DNA from: Chondrus crispus
Taxonomy: Eukaryota; Rhodophyta; Florideophyceae; Gigartinales; Gigartinaceae
Length of the DNA: 64,000 nucleotides
Direction: 5' to 3'
Assembly: GCF_000350225.1 (NCBI RefSeq)
Contig: NW_005179044.1
Coordinates: forward strand, 62,001 to 126,000
Shown here piece after piece: positions 40,274 to 49,948 of this stretch (position 1 is its first letter; each line of letters starts with the position of its first letter). The position numbers and the translations under genes are program-made. A model generated the notes under the pieces. That model ran no database searches, had not been told where the DNA came from, and saw only the letters and a list, made by a program, of their open reading frames with translations.

Positions 40274-42844
40274 ATGAGTCAAGAATACGCCACCTCGATC
40301 CGGTCCGAACCGGCGGATCCGAGGGCGGCCGCTATGCACGCACCATCACCGCCGTTCGGCGACGGCGACGCCGGTCTCCGAGACCGCGAACCGTCGCCCG
40401 AGTCCCCCGAAGGACAAGCGGCTGCGATGCTCGATCGCATAGCTGACTACATCGAGGAAGTCCGTACTTCACTCCGGATAGACGTGACGGACGCCGTCCA
40501 CTCGCGATGTATGGACGAGCTCCGCTCCCTACGTGAAGGGAGGTTCGATCGAGTCAGCCAGTCCTTGGAGAATCTCCGAGCACTAGTCGACGAGTTACAC
40601 TCGCGACTGGTGCTCGTCGAAGACTCACGCCTCGCACAGCCCGTACTGCACGGGCAAGGTCGCCCCACGAGGCCGACCTCGACGAGACGTCCCGACGATC
40701 GACCGTCCCCGTCAGCAGAACAGTTGGGTGCGTTCGCGCACCTCTCCGCCGAGCTCAATGCTACGCGACAGCGTTCTCGTGACATGGAACGGACCATGGC
40801 CGCAAGGCTGCCCGGTGCCCCCTCGACAGGGCCCGGTGGTGTCGTACCTCCGAGCGCCGTCGCTCCGGAAGGTTGGCGTCCGACGGGCGCCGACGCCAGT
40901 CGGACTGCGGAAGGAAACCGTTCACCGATGGGCGCAAATCTCGCGTCCGAGACCCAAGCATTGCCTCCTATCCCCGGAAGTAGGTGGCAAATGGACCGCG
41001 TATCGTACGCGGACGAACAGGACCGTGGAGGAGCCGCCCGCGGATCCGGAGAACCGATGTTCTCCGTCGATCCCCGCTGGGGCGGCCACCCGCCGGCGAG
41101 TTACGCCGAGCACCCAGGTCCGGTAGACGTCCGTACGCTACCGGTTACCTCCTTCGGCACGCTAGGTCTCGCCGAGCCCGGGCTCGAGCCGGTGCATACG
41201 ATGATCCAAGAGTTCAGCGCCGTCGCTGACTATCGTATGTACCGCTTGGATAACACCTCGAGGCTCGTCACCTCGGGTGACGCGGGACGGATCGCGAAGT
41301 ACGTCCAACGCTGTCGCGGCATCCGTCCCACGATGCGTAGCTTCGACGGTACGGACCCGATCGAGCTGCTGCCGTTCTTGAAGGATATCCGGATAACCTT
41401 CAACTCGCAAAACCTGACCGAAGGTGTTGCGGTGAGAGTCCTCGCGCACTTCTTAGAGCGCGACGCAAAGCGCCTGTATACGAGTTATACGATGCGTGGC
41501 CTCCGCGCCGGCCAACTACACGACGACGTGAGTTGGCCGGAGCTCGTGAACCAGTTCCTGAAACGCTACCTAACCGACGACGTGTTAGGTGAAGCGTACG
41601 ACGCTGTCGCTACGGCGCGACAGCAATCGCATGAGACGGAAAGCACGTTTGCTGACCGACTCGAGACTGCCGCGTTCCGATGCACGGCAGTCTTCTCCAA
41701 ACAGTCCCTCACTCACTACTTCGTGCGGGGACTTGCACCGGCAACCCGTGCCGCAGTATCCGAAACTGTGCAAAGGATGCCAGGCAGTCAGAAGACCGAT
41801 CTTCCGACCATCCGCCGTATCGCCACGGCGGAAGGTACAACGTACCGCGCCCGGCGCGGTTTACCTCTGCCGGATTCGAAACCGGCAGGGAAGGCTGGCA
41901 GGACTACGAAGTCCGCCGCGACAAGTTCGCCCGCCTCGACCCTCCATATCGGGGAGGATGAGTGGCAGGCCGACCCTGTCCTCATTACGCAAGGAGCAGG
42001 GCCCGTGGGGGCACGAACCCCCTCACCGATGTCGACCGGAACGACGTCGAGTTACGCGACCGCATTCGCGGCCACTCCGAGAGTGGCAAGGGGCACGGAC
42101 CCCCGCGTCGCCGAGCTCGATATCTCGAGTCGAAGTAAGGGAAGCGCCTCGCCTCGCGTGCCCCTCCTCACCGATGAGGAGGAGCGGCACGCGGCGACCT
42201 TCGCCTCAACGGACGGCAGCGCGTACGTGTGCTGGCTATGCCGTACGTCCGTGCATGCCATGTACGCGTGCCCGTTCCTGTCGCCGGAACAACGAATGTT
42301 CACGGCGTACAGGAACTACCGCTACAAGATGGAGACGCGCCCCGGTGCGCGTAATCTCCTCCGGCAAGCGGTGGGCGAGGGCCGTGCCCCACGTCAAGGT
42401 TTCCCGAACCGAACGGGTGAGGGCACACGCTTCGCCCCCCGTGGAGGCGGGTACCGTCGTAACGAAGTCGATCGTCGGGATCGACCCGCCTATCGCCAGG
42501 CGGACACAAGGTACCCGTGCCAAGGAGAGGGAGAGGACCGAGACCGTTTTCGGTTACCTCAGCAGGTACAAAATGCGATAATGTACCTGCAAGACTGGGT
42601 AGAGGATCCGTACCGTCTACCCACGGAGGGTCATGAAGGAGAACCGACTCTCTTCGTCCCCCATATCCTGCGACGACCGGACGCCGCAGGTCAAGGCCCA
42701 GAAGTACCCGAGTACTTCGCCAAGGCCGCCGAGCCGCAGTGGGGGAATCGTCCGGACCCACGCGGCCCGCTACCCGAAGAAGACCTGGCCGTCGATAGCC
42801 AGGAGGTTGGATCCGATAGCACGGGTAGTTCGAAAAAAGGGTGA
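40274..42844 (+). CDS. Gag of element C
   Basis: 856 aa from the ATG at 40,274; the frame is open further upstream, including an ATG at 40,190 inside the LTR that would read through the primer-binding site. The N-terminal ~100 residues contain a coiled-coil-like stretch (DELRSLREGRFDRVSQSLEN). The retrotransposon Gag fold lies around nt 41,340-41,790 (LPFLKDIRITF, WPELVNQFLKRYL, LTHYFVRGLAPATR). Near 42,230 there is one CCHC knuckle with exact CX2CX4HX4C spacing (CWLCRTSVHAMYAC). Ends ...SSKKG-stop, where the codons AAA AAA GGG TGA form a six-A run directly before the stop, a plausible -1 frameshift point into pro. Confidence 0.85.
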   Translation: MSQEYATSIRSEPADPRAAAMHAPSPPFGDGDAGLRDREPSPESPEGQAAAMLDRIADYIEEVRTSLRIDVTDAVHSRCMDELRSLREGRFDRVSQSLENLRALVDELHSRLVLVEDSRLAQPVLHGQGRPTRPTSTRRPDDRPSPSAEQLGAFAHLSAELNATRQRSRDMERTMAARLPGAPSTGPGGVVPPSAVAPEGWRPTGADASRTAEGNRSPMGANLASETQALPPIPGSRWQMDRVSYADEQDRGGAARGSGEPMFSVDPRWGGHPPASYAEHPGPVDVRTLPVTSFGTLGLAEPGLEPVHTMIQEFSAVADYRMYRLDNTSRLVTSGDAGRIAKYVQRCRGIRPTMRSFDGTDPIELLPFLKDIRITFNSQNLTEGVAVRVLAHFLERDAKRLYTSYTMRGLRAGQLHDDVSWPELVNQFLKRYLTDDVLGEAYDAVATARQQSHETESTFADRLETAAFRCTAVFSKQSLTHYFVRGLAPATRAAVSETVQRMPGSQKTDLPTIRRIATAEGTTYRARRGLPLPDSKPAGKAGRTTKSAATSSPASTLHIGEDEWQADPVLITQGAGPVGARTPSPMSTGTTSSYATAFAATPRVARGTDPRVAELDISSRSKGSASPRVPLLTDEEERHAATFASTDGSAYVCWLCRTSVHAMYACPFLSPEQRMFTAYRNYRYKMETRPGARNLLRQAVGEGRAPRQGFPNRTGEGTRFAPRGGGYRRNEVDRRDRPAYRQADTRYPCQGEGEDRDRFRLPQQVQNAIMYLQDWVEDPYRLPTEGHEGEPTLFVPHILRRPDAAGQGPEVPEYFAKAAEPQWGNRPDPRGPLPEEDLAVDSQEVGSDSTGSSKKG

Positions 42845-43683
42845 AGACGGTTACGTACACGCGGTCGCGTGAGCCGTCTTGTCCCCTCGAACTAGACCGT
42901 ACCCCACGTGTTCACCATGGGCACGGGGGTTATTTGCCGATAATATATCCCCCGCCGCCGGACACGAGCATGGGGATTCCGGCAACGCCGATACAGACGG
43001 GAGCGAACGCCGAGGCTTCTGTAAGCCCGACGTCAAAAGGGACCCATACCGGGACGCCCGAAGTCCCGGTGTTGTTTAACCTACGCGAAGGGGGCAACGA
43101 AGACCGTCAAGAGCCGGTCGACCCGCTGACTCCCGTGAGCCAAGACCCGCCAACAAATTGTCCGGTACGTACGGAACCGAGTACCCGAGAGGGCGTCACT
43201 GAACCGCGGACGCCCCGCGACTCGGGCAGAAGGAAACGCAAGAGGGGCCTGAACCGGAGGCGACGACCTTGGCGGAACGATCTCGCGTACAAGGTCGCGC
43301 CTAAGGTGGTGGACGGCATCGTATGCCTAATGACGTCGAAAATATATAACGTCTTGGGCTCTGTGGCCACCGAAGGCAATGCGTTCAAATCTCACACGAT
43401 CGCCGTCGATACGTGCTCGGGGTACAACTTAGTGAGGAAGGCCGACCTCCCTCTCGACTGGACCCGCTACGTAATACGGCACGCGCCATTACCCCGACTG
43501 GCGGGCGCGAACAGCAACCCACTTCGACTTACGGCGGTCGTCCGCCTCGCGGTCCGGTTGCGAAACACGACGTTCCGCATACCTTTCGTGGTGGCCGAAC
43601 AGCTCGCTGTTCCCGTTCTGTTGGGTACGGCGTTCATCGATGCGCACGTGCGCCGCATAGACGTCGACGGACAGAAGCTCTAA
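42841..43683 (+). CDS. Aspartic protease (pro) of element C, -1 frame relative to gag
   Basis: The frame opens across the gag stop with no ATG until 42,970, so it is probably made by -1 frameshifting at the A6 run (42,833-42,838). A basic region (RRKRKRGLNRRRR) precedes the retropepsin fold at about nt 43,385-43,680: IAVDTCSGYNLV in place of the usual DTGS/DSGA, and later VPVLLGTAFID, the second hallmark. The DTCS variant keeps the catalytic Asp but replaces the Gly. It ends at TAA 43,681-43,683, after which the same frame continues open into pol. Confidence 0.75.
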   Translation: MKTVTYTRSREPSCPLELDRTPRVHHGHGGYLPIIYPPPPDTSMGIPATPIQTGANAEASVSPTSKGTHTGTPEVPVLFNLREGGNEDRQEPVDPLTPVSQDPPTNCPVRTEPSTREGVTEPRTPRDSGRRKRKRGLNRRRRPWRNDLAYKVAPKVVDGIVCLMTSKIYNVLGSVATEGNAFKSHTIAVDTCSGYNLVRKADLPLDWTRYVIRHAPLPRLAGANSNPLRLTAVVRLAVRLRNTTFRIPFVVAEQLAVPVLLGTAFIDAHVRRIDVDGQKL

Positions 43684-46600
43684 CTTCGTCAAGGTGGCTC
43701 CGTAGCCATAGTCGACGAAAAGGGGGAGCCGACTCCCCCTACCAGGCGGCACGGACGTCAAACGAACCGGCCGGATGTGCGGGATGAGGCCCCGCAGGCG
43801 ATCCGAATCGCCCGCTGGGTTACCATCCCCGCGATGTCGCAAGCCCGAGTGCGCGTGACAACCGCGGGGAGGGGCCTCGTTTTCCTGGAGCCAAAGCCCT
43901 CACTCCAACATCAACATGGAGTGAGGCTGACGAATGGCGTCGTCGAGGTCCTGCCGAACCAGACCTTCGACGTCATCGTCGCAAACTTCTCGCAACGAGA
44001 GAGGCGGCTTCCGAAGCACACCGTCGTGGGATACGCGAAGCGCAACCCCCTCGCGATCCTCACGCCCGAACGTAGGGTCGCCGAGGGGATGACCGACTTG
44101 ACCGATCAAGTCGGGGCGGTAAGAGTTGGTCGATCCAACTCCGACAATAAGACAACCGCCGGGGGCAGGAGAGTCGACCCGGACGAACGGTCACCCTTAT
44201 GCCAACCGACGGCGGGGAGTACTGTACTTCCCCATAAAAAGGATCCCGAAAATCCGCCGATGGATTGGAAAAAAGAAATCGACTTGTCCTACATCGAGAA
44301 TGACAAGCTCCGTGGCCACGTACTCGAGATGCTCCGTAAGCACTCGAGTCTGTGGAGCGGTGCACTCGGAACGATCCGAGCCACGGAGCACCGCATTGCC
44401 CTCGAACCGGGTACGAAGCCGATGCGCTCGATGCCATATCGTAAGGGGCCCGCAATGCGAGAAATGGTCGCAAAGGAGGTCAGCAAGATGTTGAACGCCG
44501 GCGTCATCGAGCCCGGGAGCACCGAGTGGGCGTCCCCGGTGGTGCTCGTACCGAAGAAAGACGGCTCTCTTCGGTTCTGCGTTGATTACCGCCGCCTCAA
44601 CGCCAAGACGGCGGCGGATTCGTATCCGCTGCCCCGCATGGATGACTGCATCAATTCGCTTGGGGATGCCGCCGTGTTTACGACGTTGGACTGCAACTCC
44701 GGCTACTGGCAGATCCCGGTCGCGCCGGAAGACCGGGATAAAACTACCTTCACGACGCATATGGGTACGTTCCGCCATTTACGCATGCCGTTCGGGCTGA
44801 AGGGGGCACCGGCCACCTTCCAACGTGCATTGGACATTATTTTATCCGGCGTAAGGTGGCAGATATGCCTCGTGTATCTCGACGACGTCATTGTGTTCTC
44901 GCGTACGCACGCGGAACACGCAACGCACCTGGACACTGTCTTGAGCTTGTTGAGGAGCGCCGGTATTTCCCTCAAGCTCAAGAAGTGCAGCTTCTTCCGT
45001 CCCAAGGTGCACTACCTGGGGCACGTCATCTCCCCAGGTAAGCTGAGTGTCGCCGAAGCGGCGGCGGATGCCTTCAAGATGTTCACGTTCCCGAGGACGT
45101 TGACGCAAGTGCGCTCGTTCCTCGGGGCGTGCAAAGTCTACCGCCGCTTCGTCAGGGGGTTCGCGAAAATTGCGCGTCCATTAACGAACATGACGCGCAA
45201 AAACGCGGACCCAAACTTCGATGACCCGACGGAGGCCCAACTACAAGCCTTCGAGACGTTGAAGGAACGGATGATCAAACCGCCGATTCTCGCGCTGCCC
45301 CGACACGGCCGACCGTACATGATCGACACCGACGCGAGCGCCTATCAGTTAGGGTGCACGCTGCTCCAAGAGCACGACCAGCCAAACGATTGGCGTCCCG
45401 TCGGGTATTGGTCGTACTCGCTGAACGACAGTGAGCGCAACTACAGCGCCACGGAGCGAGAGTGCTTCGCCGTAGTGTGGGCCGTCCGCACACTGCGGCC
45501 GTATATCGAAGGAACAAAGTTCACCGTCCGAACGGATCACGACGCGTTGAGATGGCTCATGTCCCTCGCCGAGAGCTCCGGAAGACTAACCCGGTGGCGG
45601 TTACGTCTGGCTGAATACGATTTCACCATTCAGTACCGCCCCGGACGTGTACACCAGGTTCCCGACGCCCTTTCACGTCTCGTGTCGCCGAGAGTCGCCA
45701 ACGACCCTCGCCCCGCCGTCGAGGTGGACGACGATATTCCTACCTTCGACGCGGGCACGACCGTTCAAGACGTATCGAACGAGCTCGCAGACCACGTTTG
45801 CGCCGTGAGCTGCGACCACGAGGTCGAGCACGTCTTCGCGACGACACGGAACCAAGCCAACTCAGGAAGAAGGTCGCGCGCCCGAGCGCGCGGAGAGCTG
45901 AGGGGCGACGACGAAGCCCCCGCTCTCCAAGGACCCACTTCGTTTTGGGAAGAGAATGAAGAGTTTGACGCCACCGACATCGAGCGCTCCGCAGACCACG
46001 AGGCTGGCGCGCTCGCCTCCGCGGTCGCCCCTCCACAGGACGACCTTCCGGCTCCTCTTACGATAGAGGAGATCGCCGAAGAGCAACGCGTAGATGACTT
46101 CTGCCAAACCGTTTTGGCACGACAGTCTGAGTCCCGGGACTCCGCGTTCTTCGAGGTCCACCAGGGGGTGCTCAAACGGAGACACCCCTTCGACCCTGAT
46201 ATCGGACAGGTGGTGGTCCCTCGAACGCTGCGCGCACGATTGCTACGACTGTGCCACAACCCGGCCATCGCGGGACACCCGGGCCAGAATCGCATGTACT
46301 TCGCGCTCCGTCGCGAGTACTACTGGCCCCATCTCGCCGCCGACGTCGCCGCGACGGTGCGGGGGTGCCGGACCTGCGCGATGAACCGGGTTAAGTTGCG
46401 GAAACACCTCAACCGTTTGAAGTTGTTCCCAGCAACGCGGCCGCTCGAGAGCCTGGCCATCGACATCTTGGGTCTGTTCCCCAAGACGAAGGCAGGAAAA
46501 CGGTTCCTGCTCGTAATTACCGATCGCTTTACTAAGCTCACGCAGGTCGTCGCACTACGTACGATTATCGCCTACACTGTCGCAGTTGCGTTCTGTGACG

Positions 46601-47547
46601 CCTGGGTATTTAAATACGGCGTCCCGCGCACGTTACTGTCGGATAACGGACCGCAGTTCAACTCCAAGTTCTTCCACAGCACGTGCCGGGTTCTCGGGAT
46701 TACGAACCTATTTACGTCGGCGTACCATCCGCAGACTAACGGACAAGTCGAGCGATACAACCGAACGATCGCCGCAATGCTTCGAAACTACGTAGGCGAG
46801 CATCAAGATGACTGGGACGTGTACGTGGGGCCGCTTACGTACGCGTATAACTCCCACGTTCATTGCACCACGCGCACCACGCCATTCGAGTTCGTGCTCA
46901 GTAGGCCACCACCGGAGTTCTCTCTTCAACGAGCCGACGATGAGACACCCCCTTCCGATAGGGGAAACCAACGCGCCGAGTTCCTCATGACCTTGGACTC
47001 TACCATTCAGAAGGCTTACGAGAGCCTGCATCGGACGCAGGCCCGCTACAAGCGCGACTTCGATAAGCGCATACGGCGGATCAACACGCGACTCCGTCCC
47101 GGCGAATATGTATACCTCAACCCCACCGATGGGGGTAAGACGTCGAATAAGTTGGCGTCCCCGGCAGTCGGACCCTACCGCGTCCTTGCGAACGACCGCC
47201 GCACCATCACGATCGATCGTGATGGCGCTACTGAGCGCGTCTCTGCAGACCGCTGCGTGTACGCGCCACCACCGACGGACGCACCACGGACGAGTACGAC
47301 AACCCCGGGTGACCTTGCCGACAAGGTCACCGAGGGTACTCAGTATGCCGTCGAACGACTACTCCGGCATCGAAACATGGAGGACGGAACTACGGAGTTC
47401 CTCATCAAGTGGGCGGACTACGACCAACCAACTTGGACAGCACGCACACACGTACCCGAGGAATTAGTGTCGCGCTACGAGAAAAGACTTCGAGCGCGTA
47501 CAGGTAGCGATCTCACTCTGGAACTAAACGCAGACGTTCAGTCTTAA
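43684..47547 (+). CDS. Pol of element C: RT, RNase H, integrase, chromodomain
   Basis: About 1,287 codons in the same frame as pro, separated from it by a single TAA; the first in-frame ATG is 43,834. Reverse transcriptase: RFCVDYRRLN near 44,570 and VYLDDVIVFS near 44,875. RNase H starts at IDTDASAYQ near 45,322 and includes TDHDALRW. Integrase: HHCC (HNPAIAGHPG...CRTCAMN near 46,250-46,385), then catalytic Asp in LAIDILG (~46,462), Asp in LLSDNGPQF (~46,640) and Glu in NGQVERYN (~46,745). The C terminus carries a chromodomain (YAVERLLRHRN...EFLIKWADYDQPTW, 47,342-47,435), a module known to direct integration to chromatin marked by histone methylation. All catalytic residues are intact. The stop codon overlaps a copy of the polypurine tract. 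Confidence 0.93.
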   Translation, partial: LRQGGSVAIVDEKGEPTPPTRRHGRQTNRPDVRDEAPQAIRIARWVTIPAMSQARVRVTTAGRGLVFLEPKPSLQHQHGVRLTNGVVEVLPNQTFDVIVANFSQRERRLPKHTVVGYAKRNPLAILTPERRVAEGMTDLTDQVGAVRVGRSNSDNKTTAGGRRVDPDERSPLCQPTAGSTVLPHKKDPENPPMDWKKEIDLSYIENDKLRGHVLEMLRKHSSLWSGALGTIRATEHRIALEPGTKPMRSMPYRKGPAMREMVAKEVSKMLNAGVIEPGSTEWASPVVLVPKKDGSLRFCVDYRRLNAKTAADSYPLPRMDDCINSLGDAAVFTTLDCNSGYWQIPVAPEDRDKTTFTTHMGTFRHLRMPFGLKGAPATFQRALDIILSGVRWQICLVYLDDVIVFSRTHAEHATHLDTVLSLLRSAGISLKLKKCSFFRPKVHYLGHVISPGKLSVAEAAADAFKMFTFPRTLTQVRSFLGACKVYRRFVRGFAKIARPLTNMTRKNADPNFDDPTEAQLQAFETLKERMIKPPILALPRHGRPYMIDTDASAYQLGCTLLQEHDQPNDWRPVGYWSYSLNDSERNYSATERECFAVVWAVRTLRPYIEGTKFTVRTDHDALRWLMSLAESSGRLTRWRLRLAEYDFTIQYRPGRVHQVPDALSRLVSPRVANDPRPAVEVDDDIPTFDAGTTVQDVSNELADHVCAVSCDHEVEHVFATTRNQANSGRRSRARARGELRGDDEAPALQGPTSFWEENEEFDATDIERSADHEAGALASAVAPPQDDLPAPLTIEEIAEEQRVDDFCQTVLARQSESRDSAFFEVHQGVLKRRHPFDPDIGQVVVPRTLRARLLRLCHNPAIAGHPGQNRMYFALRREYYWPHLAADVAATVRGCRTCAMNRVKLRKHLNRLKLFPATRPLESLAIDILGLFPKTKAGKRFLLVITDRFTKLTQVVALRTIIAYTVAVAFCDAWVFKYGVPRTLLSDNGPQFNSKFFHSTCRVLGITNLFTSAYHPQTNGQVERYNRTIAAMLRNYVGEHQDDWDVYVGPLTYAYNSHVHCTTRTTPFEFVLSRPPPEFSLQRADDETPPSDRGNQRAEFLMTLDSTIQKAYESLHRTQARYKRDFDKRIRRINTRLRPGEYVYLNPTDGGKTSNKLASPAVGPYRVLANDRRTITIDRDGATERVSADRCVYAPPPTDAPRTSTTTPGDLADKVTEGTQYAVERLLRHRNMEDGTTEFLIKWADYDQPTWTARTHVPEELVSRYEKRLRARTGSDLTLELNADVQS

Positions 47548-47555
47548 GTGGGGGG
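47546..47555 (+). repeat. Internal copy of the polypurine tract
   Basis: AAGTGGGGGG overlaps the pol stop. The preceding ~12 bp (GCAGACGTTCAG) recur as GCGGACGTTCAC before the terminal tract at 52,391-52,400. Confidence 0.8.
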
Positions 47556-47600
47556 CCCTCAACCGCCTCGGGGCGGTTAAATCGAACCGTTTCGTTATGG

Positions 47601-48092
47601 TCAGAACTGATCTATCACGAGTAGGGACAGAGGAAACGTACCGAAGTCAAGCCGTATTGACTTCGCCGAGGCCGAAGACGCAAGAAGTAGGAGCAGGGCA
47701 GTACGAACTGCCTGAAGAATCGTAGTCATCGCTGTGATCGACAATAGCACGACGGTGCAGAGAGAGAAAATAATATCCCCGGCGGAGTAGAGGGTAAGGA
47801 CGCCCAATGAATGAGACGATAACCTGCAAAGGGAAGCCGGCGTAGGGGGCAAATAGGCCCCGTCAAGGCCGATCGATGAAGGTGATGATCGGGGTAGGGG
47901 TCGAAGGCGCGCGATTGCGCGCACGAGACGTATCATGCTTGGGAGACGTCCGGCGCAACACGCTCCAAGATAGTTATACCCGCGCACGGATGCAAGACAC
48001 CCCAAAACCGCCGCAGACAGCCGCCCTATAATAAGGAAAATTAAGAGGTGAGGGGAAATTACACGCGAGCGTCGCCGGAGTTTGCGTACCAC
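47601..48092 (-). CDS. Possible antisense ORF with hydrophobic segments
   Basis: 163 codons, minus strand, in the accessory region of element C. It has two or three hydrophobic stretches (LLIFLIIGRLSAAVLG; IIFSLCTVVLLSITAM; ALLLLLASSASA) that could span a membrane. No homology is recognised. It could be an envelope-like or membrane accessory protein, or a chance frame in GC-rich DNA. Confidence 0.25.
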   Translation of the reverse strand: MVRKLRRRSRVISPHLLIFLIIGRLSAAVLGCLASVRGYNYLGACCAGRLPSMIRLVRAIARLRPLPRSSPSSIGLDGAYLPPTPASLCRLSSHSLGVLTLYSAGDIIFSLCTVVLLSITAMTTILQAVRTALLLLLASSASAKSIRLDFGTFPLSLLVIDQF

Positions 48093-49548
48093 GCAACAAC
48101 ACCGCTCGCGTCATCACGAAATGACCACCGCCACCACCCTCCAAAAATAACGTCAAATCAAGGAAGGTAAATTACACCAGCACGTGCATTGCGTGTGCTG
48201 GTACTGCACACCACCGGACAAGTCATGGAAAGGCGGACGGCGGCGGTTCAAGGGCGGGTACAGCGAGAACACGCCCGAGGGTACACACGTCCGCTCACCA
48301 AGCGGGCGCCTCGCCATCTCGTCGCGCGTAACTCAAGTCGCCGACCGGCTTTGCTCCCCTGAACCCGCTGCGTGTCGACGACTATACGCGAGTACGAGCC
48401 GTCGCCACCGACGGCGAGGGGCGCCGGAGAACGCGGACCTGATCCCGCCCTCGCTACTCACACGTCCATCGCGCTGCGAGCATTCCTTACGGTTCCGTCG
48501 AGTAGCAGGGACAGGCTACGCCGCGCACACCGGACCGGGAGCGACCACCGGAAGACACGCAAACAAGCCTACGCCGTCGACCAAGAGGAACCTCCCCTCT
48601 CGACGCGGGGAGGAAGTCGCGCGCGACAAGCGCGCGAGCGCCTTTCAAGAGCGCATCGCCCTGCTGAGGGGGTAGCCCGACGCTCTCGTCGGACTGGGCA
48701 ACTCGACACGAGGAGAACCGAACCGTCGACACACGGAAGAAAAACCGACGCTCGCGGATGGGTAGTCCGGTGAGGGACGACCCCCGCCGACACCCCCGGT
48801 ACGCGTTACGCGTAGAGAGACCAGGTAACGCCGAGCCAAGAACAGCCACGCCTCTTCACACGCGACCCGCGGGTATCCTCACCGCTCCGACGTAATGACG
48901 GCGTGAAAGTGAAGCTACTGTTCGAGCGCCTCCGCGATGCGTTGACGCTGAAGGTAATTACGAGGGAAGGAAATGGTAACGGCGAGACAACTGAAGGGCG
49001 CGACGAAAAGACGGCGACCCTCGTCGAGCCCTGTTGGAGAGAAAGGGTCCCTCCTCCATACCGCTGCGCGGCCCCATACTACGGGAGCTACGCCGGTCTG
49101 GACGTTTCGGGAAGACGAGAAGTCGAGAGAGGAGCTCGCCGGCAGGACTATCGATCCCCGCGACATGACGTGTTAGAACACGGGGGAATGGCCCCCTTCG
49201 GAGAGCAAAGAAGGCAGGCGGCTCGTGCCGCTGAGGACGTGACGACAACCCTCCACGGCGGAAGGGGCAATAGCTTTCCGCCCGACCGAGAGGGTTACCA
49301 CCAGCGACCTACGAGGATACTCTTATCACGGGCGCGCGGACGGCTCGCGCATTACTACCCCAGAAACCGACGACAGAGACGTCGAAGGATGAGACCTGGA
49401 GGTGAGGAACAGGGAAGGCCACCGTTAGGCGTGCGTTCGCATGCAACCGGAGCCACGACGACTGAGGGGAGGACGAAAGAGGGTTGCGCCACGCTTATCG
49501 CACGAACACCGGCGTCCCTTATAGGTAGGAGGCGTACAGTGCGTTGCC
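48093..49548. other. Accessory region of element C without assigned gene
   Basis: Long overlapping frames exist on both strands (for example 48,903-49,847 plus). They are Arg-rich, low in complexity and lack domains, so I regard them as by-products of GC bias. Confidence 0.4.
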
Positions 49549-49604
49549 TCACCACAAATCGAAAAAGTCATCAAGACCTTTTGTCGCGCGATAAGATGTT
49601 TTTG

Positions 49605-49895
49605 TCATACACAAAATTTCGGCCAAAAATTGTTTTCGCGGGAAAATCTGAAACATCGAAAAAAACTCATAATCACGCCATCTACATTGGACAGCAGCTC
49701 GCCCACGGTCACCCCGGAGCAGGCGAACCGGCGCCATGGAAATCGAAGACGCTCGACGGGAAGAGGAGCGGACCAGCGGATGCCGCAGGTCGTTCCTTCG
49801 GCAGGGCCCGTGGTGAAGAGATCCGAGGGTGGACAGACGAAGAATAGCGAAGGTTCGGAGGAGCGAATCCACGCGTGAATCGGACACGCGGACAA
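49605..49895 (-). pseudogene. Fragment repeating part of the antisense accessory ORF
   Basis: Minus-strand frame containing APLPVERLRFPWRRFACSGVT followed by a diverged ELLS. Nearly the same peptide occurs in the long antisense ORF at about 51,670-51,750 (APLPVERLRFSWRRFACSGVT). At DNA level 49,691-49,777 and 51,667-51,753 are direct repeats. After the shared block it runs into unrelated AT-richer sequence and stops. It is probably a decayed second copy or a duplicated module. Confidence 0.45.
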
Positions 49896-49948
49896 AGGGC
49901 CCTAGTGGCTTTACGGACGAAGGGAGTAAAAGTATCGGAGTGGCACGG

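Noticed and set aside
41589..42581. 330-codon ORF overlapping gag of element C
   Set aside because: It lies in another frame over the conserved Gag fold and is extremely rich in Arg/Ser/Pro, as expected for a shadow frame.
48903..49847. Plus-strand 314-codon ORF in the accessory region
   Set aside because: Arg/Gly-rich, no domain, and overlaps GC-rich DNA open on both strands; consistent with a by-product of composition.
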